Below are positions 49,554-61,300 of a stretch of DNA of 64,000 nt, piece by piece. Position 1 is the stretch's first letter; the number at the start of each line of letters is the position of its first letter. Under the pieces are notes generated by a model. That model did not search any database and was not told the origin of the DNA. It saw only the letters and a list, made by a program, of their open reading frames with translations. Made by a program: the position numbers and the translations under genes. Location: NCBI RefSeq assembly GCF_026626705.1, contig NZ_JAPNKC010000001.1:2976001-3040000 (forward strand). The letters run 5' to 3'. The stretch comes from Pyxidicoccus sp. MSG2. GTDB taxonomy: Bacteria; Myxococcota; Myxococcia; Myxococcales; Myxococcaceae.

Positions 49554-49901
49554 ATGAAGAAGCTCATGATCGGCCTCGTGGCCGTTTCGTCTCTCGTGTT
49601 CGGCACCGGCTGTGGCGGCAACTACTGCGATGACGCGGCGGACGCCTATTCGGGCCTGGCCGACAAGGCCGACGATTGTCCCGAGATCAAGTCCGTGCTG
49701 AGCGGGCTCGAGTTCTCCGACTCCGACATCGAGGAGTGCAAGAACGACCTCGAGAACTGCTCGGACGGCGACAAGGACAAGCTGAACGACTCCATCGACT
49801 GCATCAACGACATGCCGGACTGCGAGTCGGGCAAGGAGGATGCCTGGATCGCCGACCTGCAGGACTGCGCCGAGAAGACCGAGGGCGTGAGCTGCGAGTA
49901 G
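49554..49901 (+). CDS. Small acidic Cys-rich lipoprotein
   Basis: A 115-residue exported protein. A lipobox 'FGTGC' gives acylated C20. The mature chain is strongly acidic with about nine Cys in pairs (CDD, CPE, CKN, CSD, CIN, CES, CAE, CE). Such small disulfide-rich lipoproteins are abundant in myxobacteria; function unknown. ATG 49554 lies behind GAGGGGGAA. A terminator follows at 49936. Confidence 0.8.
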   Translation: MKKLMIGLVAVSSLVFGTGCGGNYCDDAADAYSGLADKADDCPEIKSVLSGLEFSDSDIEECKNDLENCSDGDKDKLNDSIDCINDMPDCESGKEDAWIADLQDCAEKTEGVSCE

Positions 49902-49935
49902 TCGTCGCCGCCGTCTGCTGATTCGACGGTGCCTC

Positions 49936-49975
49936 GGGGCCCGGCTCCCTCTCAAGGGGACCGGGCCCTGTCATT
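49936..49975. terminator. Bidirectional terminator between the small lipoprotein and the kinase gene
   Basis: GGGGCCCGGCTCCC (49936-49949) pairs with GGGGACCGGGCCC (about 49956-49968), followed on + by TGTCATTT. It overlaps the last codons of the convergent kinase gene. Confidence 0.75.
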
Positions 49976-52318
49976 TCTGGGCGTCACGGCGGCGGCCCGC
50001 GCCGCCAGGGCACGGCGGACCACGCGGTAGCGCTGGAGCAGCCCCGGTTCGAGGGGGTCCAGCGCCAGTCCGCGCTCGTAGTGCTCCAGCGCCCGGGCGA
50101 GCTGGCCGTCGCGCTCCAGGCCGCCCCCCGAGAGGAAGTGGACGCGCGCGGGGCCCGCGGCCTGGGGATGGCGGGCAAGGAACTCGCGCCGCAGCGGCTC
50201 CAATTGCTCCGCCGTGAGCCCGGCCTCCAGGCACCGCGCCACGCCCGGGTGGTTGCCCCTCTCCGCGTCGTACAGGGCCCGCTGCACGGGAGCACCGAGC
50301 GCGTCGCCGGCCTCGCGGACGCGGACCCGCACCGCGTCGAGCTGAGCCCGCTGCGAGGGGGACAGGGGCCGCTGGCGCAGGGACTCCATGGCGGACCAGG
50401 CCTCGCGCGTCCGGGCACGCACCGTCTCCATGTCCGCGTCCGGCGGCAGCCCCAGCACGGCGTAGTGGTCCCCGGCCGAGCGCTGGCGCCACGCCTCCAG
50501 CACCCGGGCCGCCTCGGCGTCATCCCCCCGGGGCCCGGGCGTCGAGCGGCGCACGGGCTCGCCCTTGAGGAGCTGATCCACCGCGATCTTGAGGGCGGCG
50601 GTGGCCTCCACGAACTGGACGCCGAAGCCGGTGGGCATGCCCCAGACGCGGGCCTGCTCGGGAGGCACCTGACGCACGACCTCGCACAGCACCGACTGGG
50701 GCCCGGACTCCAGCTCCAGCACCACCGACAGCCGGGCGCACAGGGGCGGCAGCGAGCCCTCACTGCGCAGGAACAGGCCGCCCCGGGACAGGTCCGAGCC
50801 CGTCAGCCGCACGGGTGCCTCGCCCTGGCGCAGCACCACCTGCACCGGGAGCTCCACCGTGCGAGGCCGCGAAGGCGTCGCGGCCTGGGCGGGAGGTGCG
50901 GCTGAGGCAGGCGCGTCCGGCCCCTTCTGATCGCCCCCGCCAGGACCGGGCGCGGAGGGAGAGGACGGCGTCCGCCCCTGCCCGGGCGTCTCCGAGCCCG
51001 GCGCCGCTGGAGGCGACTGCACCCGCCCCTGTCCCGGCGGCTCCGAGCCCGACGTCCCTGGAGACGACGGCGCCCGCCCCTGTCCCGGCGGCTCCGACCC
51101 AGGCACGGCCGGAGAGGACCGCGCCCTCGGCGTTTCCGCACCCGGCACGGCCGGAGAGGACCGCGCCCTCGGCGTTTCCGCACCCGGCACGGCTGGAGAC
51201 GACGGCGCCCGCCCCTGTCCCGGCGGCTCCGAAGCCGGTGCGACCGGAGAGGACTGCGCCTGCTCTCGCGACGCCCCGCCGGAAGGCGTCGGAGCCCGCG
51301 CGGGCGGTGTCGCGCCGAGCGCCCCCGCCTCCGCGGCCCGGGCATCCTCCGCGATGGCGCCTTGCAGCGCGGAGCGAAGGGCGGAGGCGGACGGGTAGCG
51401 GTCCTCGGGTGCCTTGGCGAGGGCGCGTAGGATGACGCGCTCCACGGCCGGCGAAACGCCCGGGTGCACCGAGCGCGGAGGCGGCGGCAGCCGCGTCTGG
51501 TGGGCCACGAGCTGAGCGGTAATCCCCTCGTCGGTGAAGGGCAGCCGCCCGGTGACGAGCTGGTAGGCGATGACACCCACCGCGTACAGGTCCGCGCGCC
51601 CGTCCAGGCGGCGGCCCACGGACTGCTCCGGGGCCATGTACTCCGGCGTGCCGACGATGATGCCCGCATGCGTCTGCGGCATGTGCGCGTCGAGCAGCTT
51701 GGCGATGCCGAAGTCCAGCACCTTCACGAAGGGCGAGCCCCGCCCGCGCCGCACGAGGAAGACGTTGTCCGGCTTGAGGTCGCGGTGGACGATGCCTCGC
51801 GCGTGCGCGGCCTGGAGCGCGTCACACACCTGGCTCAGCACGGCCACCACCGCCGCGGCCGGCAGCGGCGTGCCCACCCACGCGGACAGCGGCGCCCCGT
51901 CCAGGTACTCCATGATGAGGTACGGGCGCGGCAGCGCGGCGTTCAGGTCGAAGATGCTGACGATGTTCTCGTGGCCGATGAGATTCACGGCCCGCGCCTC
52001 CGCGTGGAAGCGCTGCACCAATTCCGGGTACATGGCCAGGTGGTCGTGCAGCACCTTCACCGCCACCTTGCTGCCAATCGACACGTGCTCGCCCAGGTAC
52101 ACCGACCCCATGCCGCCCCGGCCCAGGCGGCGCACCAGGTGGAAGCTGCCGAAGCGCTGCCCCACCAGCGGGTCCACCTCCTCGCCCGTCGGGGCACACC
52201 GGTTCCGGGGCGTTCCCCCGCCCTCCGCGTCCGCACGCACGAGCGTCGAGCAAGGGGCCTCCGCCCGATGCCATCGGCCGCACGCCGCGCACTCCCCACC
52301 GCTGCTCACCTCGGCCAT
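49952..52318 (-). CDS. Ser/Thr protein kinase with PilZ and J-like/TPR C-terminal domains
   Basis: A 788-residue protein. A Cys-rich N-terminus ('CAACGRWHRAEAPC') may bind zinc. The kinase domain (~52-320) has 'LGRGGMGSVYLG', 'VAVKVL', 'HRDLKPDNVFL', 'DFGIAK' and 'GTPEYMAPEQ'. A Pro/Ser/Gly-rich linker (~340-485) contains repeated SEPPGQGRAPSSPAVPG-type units. A PilZ-type domain (~495-590) has 'SGSDLSRGGLF'-like sequence (here 'TGSDLSRGGLFLRSE'), which in PilZ proteins binds c-di-GMP. A J-domain-like 'DHYAVLGLPPDADMETVRAR' and a final TPR unit follow. It may couple c-di-GMP to phosphorylation. No transmembrane helix is seen, so it is likely cytosolic. Confidence 0.9.
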   Translation of the reverse strand: MAEVSSGGECAACGRWHRAEAPCSTLVRADAEGGGTPRNRCAPTGEEVDPLVGQRFGSFHLVRRLGRGGMGSVYLGEHVSIGSKVAVKVLHDHLAMYPELVQRFHAEARAVNLIGHENIVSIFDLNAALPRPYLIMEYLDGAPLSAWVGTPLPAAAVVAVLSQVCDALQAAHARGIVHRDLKPDNVFLVRRGRGSPFVKVLDFGIAKLLDAHMPQTHAGIIVGTPEYMAPEQSVGRRLDGRADLYAVGVIAYQLVTGRLPFTDEGITAQLVAHQTRLPPPPRSVHPGVSPAVERVILRALAKAPEDRYPSASALRSALQGAIAEDARAAEAGALGATPPARAPTPSGGASREQAQSSPVAPASEPPGQGRAPSSPAVPGAETPRARSSPAVPGAETPRARSSPAVPGSEPPGQGRAPSSPGTSGSEPPGQGRVQSPPAAPGSETPGQGRTPSSPSAPGPGGGDQKGPDAPASAAPPAQAATPSRPRTVELPVQVVLRQGEAPVRLTGSDLSRGGLFLRSEGSLPPLCARLSVVLELESGPQSVLCEVVRQVPPEQARVWGMPTGFGVQFVEATAALKIAVDQLLKGEPVRRSTPGPRGDDAEAARVLEAWRQRSAGDHYAVLGLPPDADMETVRARTREAWSAMESLRQRPLSPSQRAQLDAVRVRVREAGDALGAPVQRALYDAERGNHPGVARCLEAGLTAEQLEPLRREFLARHPQAAGPARVHFLSGGGLERDGQLARALEHYERGLALDPLEPGLLQRYRVVRRALAARAAAVTPRNDRARSP

Positions 52319-52493
52319 ACCGCTCCCCCCGGCCTGCCTTCACAGCTTGGACACCGGGGAACTCACGCATCCACTGTCGGTAAAGGCGGATGTCGCGTAG
52401 TACCGAGCCAACCCGCGCCGAGGTCGCAGGCAAGCGTCCCGCGCAGGACGCCCCTCCTGCCGAGAATTCATCAGCTGGATAGAGTGCGCCCCC

Positions 52494-53456
52494 ATGTCTT
52501 CCACCGCACGTCGCATCCCCATCGTCGACCTCTCCCACTACCGCACCGGCACGGCCCGGGAGCGCGCGCGCTTCGTGCAGGTGTTCGGCGATGGCCTCAA
52601 GGAGTTCGGGTTCGTCACCGTGGAGGGCCACGGCGTCGATGACGGGCTCATCCGCCGCACCTACTCGGACGTGGAGCGCTTCTTCGGCCTGCCCGAGGCG
52701 GTGAAGGCCCGCTACGCGGACACGGAGCGCGGGGGCCAGCGCGGCTACATCGGCTACGGCCAGGAGCACGCCAAGAATCGCAAGGTGGGTGACCTGAAGG
52801 AGTTCTGGCACGTGGGCCGCGAGCTGCCGAAGAGCCACCGCTACCACGACGTCTATGGCGCCAACGTGTGGCCGGAAGAGGTGCCCACCTTCCGCGAGCA
52901 CACGCGGTCGCTCTTCTCCGCGCTGGATGGCGCGGCGGGGGTGATGCTCCAGGCGCTGGCCGAGTACTTCGGCGTGGAGCGCGACACGTTCCGCGACATG
53001 GCCACGGACGGCAACTCGGTGCTGCGGCTCATCCACTACCCGCCGCTGAAGGAGCGCTTCATCCCCGGTGGGGTGCGCGCCGCCGAGCACGAGGACATCA
53101 ACCTCATCACCCTCCTCTGCGAGGGCACCGCGGGAGGCCTGGAGTTGCTCACGCGCGACGGCGAGTGGCTGCCGGTGGACACGCTGCGCGGGCAGATTGT
53201 CGTGGACTCGGGCGACATGCTCAGCCGCGTGACGAACAACGTCATCCCCGCCACCACGCACCGGGTGGTGAACCCGCGCGGCACGGCCGAGGACACGGTG
53301 CGCTACTCCATGCCCTTCTTCGTGCACCCGTACGCGGACTGTGTGCTCCAGCCGCTGCCGTGTACGCAGACGCCGGACAACCCGGCGCGCCATGCCCCCA
53401 TCACCGCGGATGCGTTCCTCAAGCAGCGCCTGCGGGAAATCGGGTTGTTGAAGTAA
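52494..53456 (+). CDS. Isopenicillin N synthase-like 2OG-Fe(II) dioxygenase
   Basis: A 320-residue protein. The N-domain 'PIVDLSHYRTGTARERARFVQVFGDGLKEFGFVTVEGHGV' is the DIOX_N motif. The iron ligands are H199-x-D201 ('HEDINLITLL') and H256 ('TTHRVVN'); R270-x-S272 ('RYSMPFF') binds 2-oxoglutarate. Bacterial relatives act on diverse small molecules; the substrate is not inferable. It pairs with the nitrilase gene 11 nt downstream, suggesting a shared pathway. Confidence 0.9.
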   Translation: MSSTARRIPIVDLSHYRTGTARERARFVQVFGDGLKEFGFVTVEGHGVDDGLIRRTYSDVERFFGLPEAVKARYADTERGGQRGYIGYGQEHAKNRKVGDLKEFWHVGRELPKSHRYHDVYGANVWPEEVPTFREHTRSLFSALDGAAGVMLQALAEYFGVERDTFRDMATDGNSVLRLIHYPPLKERFIPGGVRAAEHEDINLITLLCEGTAGGLELLTRDGEWLPVDTLRGQIVVDSGDMLSRVTNNVIPATTHRVVNPRGTAEDTVRYSMPFFVHPYADCVLQPLPCTQTPDNPARHAPITADAFLKQRLREIGLLK

Positions 53457-53467
53457 TCGGCGCCGCA

Positions 53468-54534
53468 ATGGACGCTCCCCTGCCCGCCTCCCATGTCGAG
53501 CTGTTCGCCGTCCAGCCGCGCGTCGCGCTGGAGGACTACGCCTCTCGTGAGTCCTTCACCGCGCGCCACCGCGCACTGGCCGCGAGGGTGGATGCCTTGC
53601 GCGCGAGGGACGCCAACGGGCAGCCCCTCCACCCTGCCCTCGCGGTGTGGCCGGAGATGGTGGGCGCCGCGCTGGGACTGATGGGGCACCTGCCCCGCGT
53701 GCGTCGCTGCCGCACCACGAATGGCGCCATGACGCGCATGGCGCTCGCCGAGTGGTGGGCCATGTGGAGCACGTGGCGCCGCTTGCGGCCCCCGACGATG
53801 GAGGAGTGCCTCTACGCCGCGGTGGCGCCCCGCGTGCACCGCGCCATGTGGGAGACGTTCTCCGGAATCGCGAAGGACTTCGGCCTGTGGGTGGTGGCGG
53901 GCAGCGCGCTGCTACCGACCAACCGCCTGGGCCCGGACACGCCGGACTTCGAGCCGGACGGCGCGCGCACGTACAACACCAGCTACACCTTCTCGCCCGA
54001 AGGGCACTGCGTGGCGGTGACGCGCAAGGTGAACCTGGTGCCCACGCAGGAGGACGTGCTGCACCTCAGCCCGGGACGGCCCGAGGACCTGCCCGTGCTC
54101 CAGACGCCCTTCGGCCGGCTGGGAACGCTCGTCTGCTACGACGGCTTCCGCGAGCCCCACACCGCGAAGGAGCCGTACTTCGTCCCCTGCGCGCAGTACC
54201 TGGACGCGCTGGGGGTGGACGTCATCGCCCAGCCATCCGCCAACGCGTGGCCCTGGGATGCGCCCTGGGCCTTCAACGACACGGGCGCGGGAGAGTCCCA
54301 GCTCCGCCGCGAGCAGTGGTTCAACGAGGGGCTCTACACGCAGCTGCGCTCCCTCACCCGCGTGCGCTACGCCGTGAATCCGCAGCTCGTGGGCGGCTTC
54401 CTCGACAACACCTTCGAGGCGCCCTCGCTCATCCTCGAGCGGCCGGCGCCGGGCGAGGTGCGCGTGCTCGCCCAGTCCGAGAATCCCCGGGACGAGGACG
54501 TGCTCCACGTCACCGTGCCCCTGCCCGCGCGCGG

Positions 54535-54538
<4 letters not shown>
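53468..54538 (+). CDS. Carbon-nitrogen hydrolase (nitrilase superfamily)
   Basis: A 356-residue protein. The catalytic triad candidates are Glu in 'AVWPEMVG', Lys in 'VTRKVNLVP' and Cys in '[12 protein letters not shown]', in nitrilase order. It is larger than typical amidases (~280) with an insert after the Glu (residues ~65-115). ATG 53468 is 11 nt after the dioxygenase stop. Its stop codon overlaps that of gatB by 4 nt (convergent). Confidence 0.88.
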
Positions 54539-55974
<1,436 letters not shown>

Positions 55975-56008
55975 GGCGGTGTCACCAGGGCGTGCGGCCC
56001 GGCAGGCC

Positions 56009-57469
56009 CTACAGGGGCGCCGGGCGGCGGAAGAAGTCGTGCTCGCGCTCGAAGGCGCGGGCGATGCGCAGCAGGCGGGCCTCGTCGAACGGCCGCCCCA
56101 GAATCTGCAGGCCCACCGGCAGGCCCGCCTTCGTGAAGCCGCACGGCACGGCCAGGCCCGGCAGGCCCGCCAGGTTGCACGGCAGCGTGAAGACGTCCAT
56201 GAGGTACATGGACAGCGGGTCGTCCACCTTCTCGCCCAGCTTGAAGGCCGGCACCGGAGACGTGGGCGACAGCACCGCGTCCACCTGCTGGAACGCCTTC
56301 GTGAAGTCCTCGCGGATGAGGGTGCGGACCTTCTGCGCGCGCAGGTAGTAGGCGTCGTAGTAGCCGGCGGACAGCGCGTACGTGCCCAGCATGATGCGGC
56401 GCTTCACCTCCGGCCCGAAGCCCCGCTCGCGCGTCAGCGCGTACAAGTCCTTCAGCCCGCGCGCGTCCTTCGCCCGCTGGCCGTAGCGGATGCCGTCATA
56501 GCGGGCCAGGTTGCTGGACGCCTCCGACGAGGCGAGGAGGTAGTACGTGGCCAGCGCGTACTTCGTGTGGGGCAGCGACACGTCCACCAGCGTCGCGCCC
56601 AGCCGCTCGTACTCGCGCAGGGCCTCACGGATGGAGGCCTCCACCTCCGGGTCGATGCCTTCGATGAAGTACTCGCGCGGCACGCCCAGCTTCAGGCCGC
56701 GCACCCCGGCCTCCAGGTCCGCCTGGTAGTCCGGCGTCTCCACGGCCGCCGACGTGGAGTCCTGGGCGTCGTGCCGTGCAATCAATTGCAGCAGCGCCGC
56801 CGTGTCCGCCACCGTGCGTGCCATGGGGCCGGGCTGGTCCAGCGACGAGGCGTAGGCGATGACGCCATAGCGCGACACGCGGCCGTAGGTGGGCTTGAGG
56901 CCCACGGTGTTGGTGAAGGCCGCGGGCTGGCGGATGGAGCCACCGGTGTCCGTGCCCAGCGCGCCGAACACCTCGCGCGCCGCCACCGCCGCGGCCGAGC
57001 CTCCCGACGAGCCGCCCGGCGTGCGCGCCAGGTCCCACGGGTTGTGGCTGGGGAAGTAAGCGCTGGACTCGTTGGACGAGCCCATCGCGAACTCGTCCAT
57101 GTTCAGCTTGCCCACCAGCGGCAGGCCCGCGTCCTTCAAGAGGCGCACCACCGTGGCGTCATAGGGCGGGACGAAGCCCTCCAGGATGCGCGAGCCCGCG
57201 GTGGTCTCCACCCCTTCCGTGAGGAAGATGTCCTTGAGCCCCAGCGGCACGCCGTCCAGGGCGCTGGCGGGACTGCCGGCCTGGCGGCGAGCGTCGCTGG
57301 CACGGGCGGCGACGAGGGCGCCCTCCTCGTCCACGCGCAGGAAGGCGCGCACCTTCGGGTCCACCTGGCGGATGCGCTCCAGGCACGCGCGGGTGGCCTC
57401 CTCGGAGGAGACCGCCCGCTCGGCCAGCTTCGCCGCCAGCTCCAGCATCGTGAGGTCCGTGAGCTGCAT
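56009..57469 (-). CDS. gatA: Asp/Glu-tRNA amidotransferase subunit A (amidase)
   Basis: A 486-residue amidase-signature protein: a 'GVPLGLKD' Lys region, 'GSSNESS' and '[14 protein letters not shown]' (Ser-cisSer-Lys triad parts), '[14 protein letters not shown]'. It releases ammonia from Gln for GatB. It lies 18 nt after gatC and 34 nt before gatB. Confidence 0.98.
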   Translation of the reverse strand: MQLTDLTMLELAAKLAERAVSSEEATRACLERIRQVDPKVRAFLRVDEEGALVAARASDARRQAGSPASALDGVPLGLKDIFLTEGVETTAGSRILEGFVPPYDATVVRLLKDAGLPLVGKLNMDEFAMGSSNESSAYFPSHNPWDLARTPGGSSGGSAAAVAAREVFGALGTDTGGSIRQPAAFTNTVGLKPTYGRVSRYGVIAYASSLDQPGPMARTVADTAALLQLIARHDAQDSTSAAVETPDYQADLEAGVRGLKLGVPREYFIEGIDPEVEASIREALREYERLGATLVDVSLPHTKYALATYYLLASSEASSNLARYDGIRYGQRAKDARGLKDLYALTRERGFGPEVKRRIMLGTYALSAGYYDAYYLRAQKVRTLIREDFTKAFQQVDAVLSPTSPVPAFKLGEKVDDPLSMYLMDVFTLPCNLAGLPGLAVPCGFTKAGLPVGLQILGRPFDEARLLRIARAFEREHDFFRRPAPL

Positions 57470-57487
57470 TGACGTGGAGCCTCCGGG

Positions 57488-57775
57488 CTACTCGATGATT
57501 TTCGGCACGGCGAAGCTGGTGCCCGACTTCGCCGGGGCGTTGGCCAGGGACTTCTCCGGCGGCAGCGACGGCTTCATCACGTCCTCGCGTAGCAGCGAGG
57601 CCGCGAGCGTGGCGTGGGACGTGGGCTCCACGGCCTCCACGTCGAGCGACTGGAGCTGCGCCACCGCGTCCAGCACGGCGGACAGCTGCGTGGTGAAGCG
57701 CTGCTCCTCCTCCGGAGTCAGCGCCAGCCGCGCCAGCGTGGCCACGTGGCGCACCTGCTCGAGCGTGAGGGCCAT
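57488..57775 (-). CDS. gatC: Asp/Glu-tRNA amidotransferase subunit C
   Basis: A 95-residue protein with the GatC pattern 'LEQVRHVATLARLALTPEEEQRFTTQLSAVLDAVAQLQSLD' and the C-terminal 'REDVMKPSLPPEKSLANAPA'. It binds along GatA. First gat gene of the unit. Confidence 0.97.
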   Translation of the reverse strand: MALTLEQVRHVATLARLALTPEEEQRFTTQLSAVLDAVAQLQSLDVEAVEPTSHATLAASLLREDVMKPSLPPEKSLANAPAKSGTSFAVPKIIE

Positions 57776-57794
57776 GGACGCGTCCCCGCCAGTG

Positions 57795-58130
57795 CTACTT
57801 GTGCTTGAACAGGTTGAGGATGGCGCCCATCACCTTGCCGCTGCCCTCGTGGCCGTGGCGGTTGATGAGCTGGTCCAGCTCGCCCGCGTCCAGGAAGACG
57901 CCGTGGCAGTTGAAGCAGGTGTCGATTTCGACGTTGCCCTGCTTCAGCGTGTGCAGGTCCATGCCGCACTTGGGACACTTCATGTAGTGCAGCTGCTTGA
58001 GCTCCTCGCGCTGCTTCGCCGCGGTCTCCGCGGCCTGCTGGATGGCCAGCTTGCGCTTCTTCTCAATCTCCTCCCGGGCGAAGTACTCCTCCTCGGTGGA
58101 AGACGGCTTTTCGGTTCGGGCGTCAGCCAT
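57795..58130 (-). CDS. Zinc-ribbon (TFIIB-type) small protein upstream of gatC
   Basis: A 111-residue protein. A charged helical N-terminus (~45 residues) precedes a zinc ribbon 'MKCPKCGMDLHTLKQGNVEIDTCFNCHGVFLDAGELDQLI' (CxxC...CxxC), the zf-TFIIB family seen in many bacteria. ATG 58130 follows AAGGAG. It lies 19 nt before gatC and is likely in the same operon. Function unknown. Confidence 0.85.
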   Translation of the reverse strand: MADARTEKPSSTEEEYFAREEIEKKRKLAIQQAAETAAKQREELKQLHYMKCPKCGMDLHTLKQGNVEIDTCFNCHGVFLDAGELDQLINRHGHEGSGKVMGAILNLFKHK

Positions 58131-58380
58131 GGGGTGCTCCTTGGGCGAAGTCCAACCGTCCCGCGACGCGGCGCGTCCGGGCGGCGTTGATGGCGGCAAC
58201 ATACCCCCTCCGTGGAGGGGCGCAGCCGAAATGTAGGCGTCCCGTCAGCTGTCTTCCGCTCCCCTCTCACGACGCTCGGCGGACTGCTGGAAAATTGACC
58301 GCTCCCCCTCCCTCCCTACACTCGCGACGGGCATTGCTACAGCCCGCTACGCGACTGAGACGCGCAGAGGGAAGAGGGTC

Positions 58381-61300
58381 ATGACGGCGAAGAAGGGTCG
58401 GGCGGAGAAGGCGGTACTGTCCCGGCAGGAAATCGCGACGCGGCGAAGGCAGCTTGCGGACAAGCGGATGAAGGCTGGCCCGGGCGGCAGTGTCGCCGGG
58501 CGGGCCATCACCGGTGTCTTCCTGCTGGCGGCCTCGCTGTTGTCCCTGCTGGCGGTGGCCACATTCGATGCGAAGGACAGGGTGGGGCCGGGCTTCCGCA
58601 ACGCGGTGGGGCCCATGGGGCACCTCATCGCCGAGTCGCTGCGGGGCATGCTGGGCGTGTGTGCCTACCTGATTCCCGCGGGTGGCATCTACGCGGCCAT
58701 GGTGCTCTTCGTAGGCAGCAGGGACCGCAAGCGGGCGCCGCAAATCATCAGCCTGGTGATGCTGACGGCCAGCGTGTCCGTGCTGGCGCAGCTCATGTTC
58801 GCCGGTGACAAGGGCTGGGCGCATCCTCCGGGTGGCGCGCTGGGCGCGGGGCTGGGCGGGGTGATGGAGGGGCTGTTCTCCACCGTCGGCACGGTCATCC
58901 TCGTGACGGCCATCAGCGCCGCCGCGCTCATCGTCGGCACGCAGTACACCTTCCTCAAGCTGTGCTCGCTGGCCTGGGCCGGCATGTGCGTGCTGGGCAA
59001 CCGGATGCGCGAGTCCTTCCTCGTCTTCTGGGAGGCACAGAAGGTCGCCTACAAGGAGCGCCAGGAGCGCGCCGCGCAGGAGAAGGAGGAGGAGGCCGCC
59101 TTCCTCGCGCAGCTCGAGTCGGATGAAGAGGAGCTCGCCGAGGCCGAGCGGCTGGCCGCCGAGGCCGAGGCCGCCGAGGCGGAGGCCATGGCCGAGGAGG
59201 CCGTGCGCCTGGCCAGGCAGAGCGAGAAGGAGCAGGCCGCCTCCGCGAAGCTGGCCCTCAAGGAGTCCCGCGACCGCGAGAAGCTGGAGAAGCAGCTGGC
59301 GGCGAGGAACCCCGTGCGCGGCGAGGAGGACGAGTCGCTCCCGCCGGTGTCCGTCACCGCCGTCACCGAGAAGCCGCCCACGCGCGCCGAGAAGCGCCCG
59401 GCGCCCGGCGCCGACCCCGCCTGGGCCGCGTCGTTCCTCGCGCCCGAGCCCCGTGCCCTGCCCGCCCTCGCGGAGAACGCCGAGCCCCCGCGCCGTGGCC
59501 GCAAGACGCCCAACATCGTCACCGGCCCGCAGGCTTCCACGCCGCCCGTGTCCGCACAGGCGTTGGCCGCCGCGCAGGCCCAGGACGCCGAGCCCGTCGC
59601 TCCGGCGGTGGTGCCCCCCATTGCCGCGGCCCCGGTGCAGCCCGCCGCGGCTCCCGCGGCCCCGGCCGCCATCGTCCCGGCGCCTCCGTCCGCGCTGGCG
59701 GCGCGCATGCCGCTCATCGTGGAGCCCAAGGCCCCGCCCAAGCCCACCGCGAAGAGGAGCCAGGACCAGTTCGAGTTCGTCGGAGACCGCAAGAGCTTCT
59801 CGCTGCCGCCGCTGGACGTGCTCGAGTGCGACAGGCAGGAGCGCACCGCGCTGGACAAGGACGCCTTCCTCATCACCGCGGAGAAGCTGCGCGCGAAGCT
59901 GGCGGACTTCGGCATCGTCGGCGAGGTGGTGGAAATCCGTCCCGGCCCCGTCGTCACCATGTACGAGTTCCTCCCGGGACCCGGCATCAAGGTGAGCAAG
60001 ATTGCCGCGCTCGCGGACGACCTCGCCATGGCGATGGAGGCCATGCGCGTGCGCATCGTCGCCCCCATCCCCGGCAAGGGCGTGGTGGGCATCGAGGTGC
60101 CGAACAAGGACCGCGAGACGGTCTACCTCAAGGAGATTGCCGAGCAGGACGCGTTCAACAAGGGCGCCAGCAAGCTGACCATGTGCGTGGGCAAGGACAT
60201 CGAGGGCATGCCGTACGTCCTCGACCTGGCCAAGGCGCCGCACCTGCTCATCGCCGGTACCACGGGCTCCGGTAAGTCGGTGGCCGTGAACTCCATGATC
60301 ATGAGCATCCTCCTCAAGGCCACGCCCGAGGAGGTCCGCTTCATCATGGTGGACCCGAAGATGCTGGAGCTGTCCGTCTACGAGGGCATCCCCCACCTGC
60401 TCCTGCCGGTGGTGACGGACCCGAAGAAGGCGGCGCTCGCGCTGCGCTGGGCCGTGGAGGAGATGGAGCGCCGCTACCAGCTCCTGTCCGAGGCCGGCGT
60501 GCGCAACATCGGCGGCTACAACAAGCTGGTGGAGAGCACCGCCACCGAGGTGAAGGACGCGGCCTCCGAGCCCGCCCCGAAGAAGAAGTCCAAGCCCAAG
60601 AACGTGCTCGTGCTGGACGCGCCCAACACTGGCAGCGAAGGCATGGGCGTGGCCGCGCCCCGCGACGACGACGAGGAGATGCGCGAGGCCGTGGTGTCCG
60701 AGGAGTCCGCCGAGGTGCCCGAGGTCGAGGCCGAGGCGGAGGACGGCGAGGACGCCGCCATGGAGGCCGCCGCGGAAAAGGCGGAGAAGAAGCAGCGCCA
60801 GAAGCTGCCGTACATCGTGGTCATCATCGACGAGTTGGCGGACCTGATGATGGTGGCCAGCCGCGAGGTGGAGACGTACGTGGCCCGCCTGGCGCAGATG
60901 GCGCGCGCGTCCGGCATCCACCTGATGGTGGCGACGCAGCGTCCGTCCACGGACGTCGTCACCGGCGTCATCAAGGCCAACTTCCCCACGCGCGTCAGCT
61001 TCATGCTGCGCTCGAAGCCGGACTCGATGACGATTCTGGGCACGGTGGGCGCCGAGGCCCTGCTGGGCATGGGCGACATGCTCATCATGCCGCCCACCAG
61101 CGCGCACCTGCAGCGTGTGCACGGCGCCTTCGTGTCGGAGAACGAAATCAAGCGCGCCGTGGACCACCTCAAGGCCCAGGGCAAGCCCGTCTACGACGAG
61201 TCCATCCTCAAGCCGCGCGACGAGGAAGGCGAAGGCGGCGGCGGCGAGGAGGACGAGCTGTCCGACGAGCTGTACGACCAGGCGCTCGCGACGGTCAGCG

